From Bacilli bacterium (lineage in GTDB: Bacteria; Bacillota_I; Bacilli_A; RFN20; CAG-826), in the NCBI GenBank assembly GCA_017470115.1, contig JAFUEZ010000003.1:109064-173063 (forward strand): a DNA stretch of 64,000 nucleotides, written 5' to 3'. The position numbers and the translations under genes are program-made. The notes under the pieces are model-generated. The model worked only from the letters and a program-made list of their open reading frames with translations, did no database searches and was not told the origin of the DNA. Position 1 is the stretch's first letter; each line of letters begins with the position of its first letter. Below are positions 62,902 to 64,000 of the stretch, piece after piece.

Positions 62902-64000
62902 AAATTAAAATAATGACATCGAAAGCCGTTGCTTACGTTAAAAACAATATTAAAGAATTAAAACAGCATTATCTTGATAGAGATAATCCACAAGTATGGC
63001 TAAAAGAAGCGCTAAAAGAAGAGGCATTTGTCGACACGGATTTATTCCTTGAATTAGAAGATTTCCAATTAGAGTTGGATAAATCGAAGCCAGCATCTTC
63101 GGATGCAGAAAATATAAAAAGAATTTATTCCAACTTTATTGAGCTAAATGACAGCTTTGCTAGTGATGAAAGGCTGTGGGCTGGCTTATCTCATACTGTA
63201 TTCTATGATTATGTTTTAGATCGTTTCCCTCTTACTGGTAAAAACATAGAAAACGACATTCTGAATCACTTTTTCTTCAGGATTCCAAAGCCAAGATGCT
63301 ACATGGTTAATACGCTAAGTAGATTGTGGTGGATTGGAAGGCTTACGTATTGCAATGATAAAGATAATAAATACGAGCTTCTCGATTATATATCCCACGA
63401 TATAAACGGCTATGCATTTACTCTTTATGGCTCGAATTGGTCCAACAACAAAGAAACACTTACCGCATTTTTTAATGCTATCTTTGCTTTTGAAAAAGAC
63501 CACAATACATCAGTTAAAAGAGAATTGTTCAACGATGCAATTAAATACGTTCAATGCTTAACCGGGAAAATGATTTTAGATGCATGTGATTCGGAATACA
63601 TATTTTCAAAGGTTTACGAATATTTGATTAGTAGAAATGAGATTATTGAAGCACAGGTTGAAGCTGATAAAGCTCAAAACATAAAAAGAACTGGTATAGC
63701 AAGATTAGATAAGATTATTAGAGCTATCAATAACATTGGCGGAATTGGTGATATGAAATCCATATTTGTTGCTTTTTCTGAAATAAATGGCGGCATTTCT
63801 GATAGCGACAGAAACTACATTCGAGAAAATATTAAAGCTTATTCACCAGATGTTTCTGGAAGCGAGTCAAAAGGTAGTATTTTCTATAAAACTAGAATAG
63901 GAGATGCTTATTATTGGAGAGTATCTAATGACTTTTTAACTATAAATAACATTCCTAAACGAAAAGACTTTATTCAAAAAAGAATTGATAGATTGGATGG
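62898..64000 (+). CDS. DUF6339-like protein of the restriction cluster, truncated by the window edge
   Basis: At least 367 residues from the ATG at 62898; no stop before the edge. A middle block L-W-A-G-L-S-H-T-V-F-Y-D-Y-V followed by M-V-N-T-L-S-R-L-W-W-I-G-R-L-T-Y matches what I recall of the DUF6339 family, which is seen in GHKL/Z1-type restriction clusters. That assignment is by memory. It starts inside the upstream stop (ATGA), so it is part of the same transcript; more genes of the cluster are expected to the right. Confidence 0.7.
   Translation, partial: MKIKIMTSKAVAYVKNNIKELKQHYLDRDNPQVWLKEALKEEAFVDTDLFLELEDFQLELDKSKPASSDAENIKRIYSNFIELNDSFASDERLWAGLSHTVFYDYVLDRFPLTGKNIENDILNHFFFRIPKPRCYMVNTLSRLWWIGRLTYCNDKDNKYELLDYISHDINGYAFTLYGSNWSNNKETLTAFFNAIFAFEKDHNTSVKRELFNDAIKYVQCLTGKMILDACDSEYIFSKVYEYLISRNEIIEAQVEADKAQNIKRTGIARLDKIIRAINNIGGIGDMKSIFVAFSEINGGISDSDRNYIRENIKAYSPDVSGSESKGSIFYKTRIGDAYYWRVSNDFLTINNIPKRKDFIQKRIDRLD

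Noticed and set aside
1..64000. Alternative genetic code (TGA as Trp), suggested by low GC and Mollicutes-like content
   Set aside because: TGA ends several genes in overlaps (for example 43534-43536, 52930-52932 and 62899-62901) and Trp is consistently TGG.
1..64000. CRISPR array or insertion sequence
   Set aside because: No regularly spaced repeats, no Cas proteins, no transposase and no terminal inverted repeats were found; the direct repeats at 29462/31079 have no transposase between them.

Overview
The window is AT-rich (roughly 30% GC by eye), gene-dense bacterial DNA. It has Gram-positive style ribosome binding sites (AAGGAGG), many short rho-independent terminators, lipoprotein signal peptides ending in a Cys lipobox, an L-box lysine riboswitch, SpoIIE/RsbW/STAS signalling proteins and DegV, DeoR and MntP family genes. 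TGA is used as a stop and Trp is TGG, so the genetic code is standard. I infer an uncultured, probably anaerobic gut- or rumen-type member of the Bacillota (Bacilli/Erysipelotrichia or RF39-like lineages). This placement is an inference, not a match to a named genome.

Region 1 (1-12.9 kb): the end of a CE/SGNH esterase, then a tightly coupled natural-product operon. It contains a 4'-phosphopantetheinyl transferase, a 2410-residue dimodular NRPS (C-A-T-C-A-T-reductase), a MATE exporter fused to an RsbW-like ATPase, a STAS anti-sigma-antagonist and a HAMP/SpoIIE phosphatase with its own ATPase domain. The likely product is a dipeptide aldehyde or cyclised pyrazinone, exported by the MATE and tied to a partner-switching module.

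Region 2 (12.9-28.7 kb): housekeeping and nutrition. It holds IspD, a formate/nitrite-type channel, two very large domain-permuted and membrane-anchored GH3 beta-glucosidases (the first in an operon with a 4-TM protein and an Ig-like lipoprotein), a DeoR regulator, a lysine-riboswitch-controlled amino-acid ABC importer with an unusual ATPase, and a CrtI-like FAD oxidoreductase.

Region 3 (28.7-39.9 kb): a patch of decayed AAA+/DUF4143 ATPases and an ORF6N gene around one intact ATPase bracketed by 75-bp direct repeats. It continues with an anchored secreted protein, HypB, DegV, MntP, lipoproteins, a YefM/YoeB toxin-antitoxin pair, a NERD protein and tRNA-Leu. A CRP-like palindrome recurs at four intergenic places, three times as part of a fixed module.

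Region 4 (40-64 kb): an accessory/defence-like region starting just after tRNA-Leu. It has two related modules that pair a DEDDh exonuclease-BRCT-like protein with HEPN (R-x4-H) proteins (40.6-44.7 and 53.8-57.2 kb), a membrane protein/ABC-type ATPase pair, a DUF5677-like protein, a broken Fic gene, two small related dsRBD-like proteins, a FecBCD/BtuFCD-type importer, and a restriction-modification cluster (D12 adenine methylase, HNH nuclease, GHKL ATPase, DUF6339-like) that runs off the right edge. The two exonuclease-HEPN modules are my best candidate for an undescribed system.
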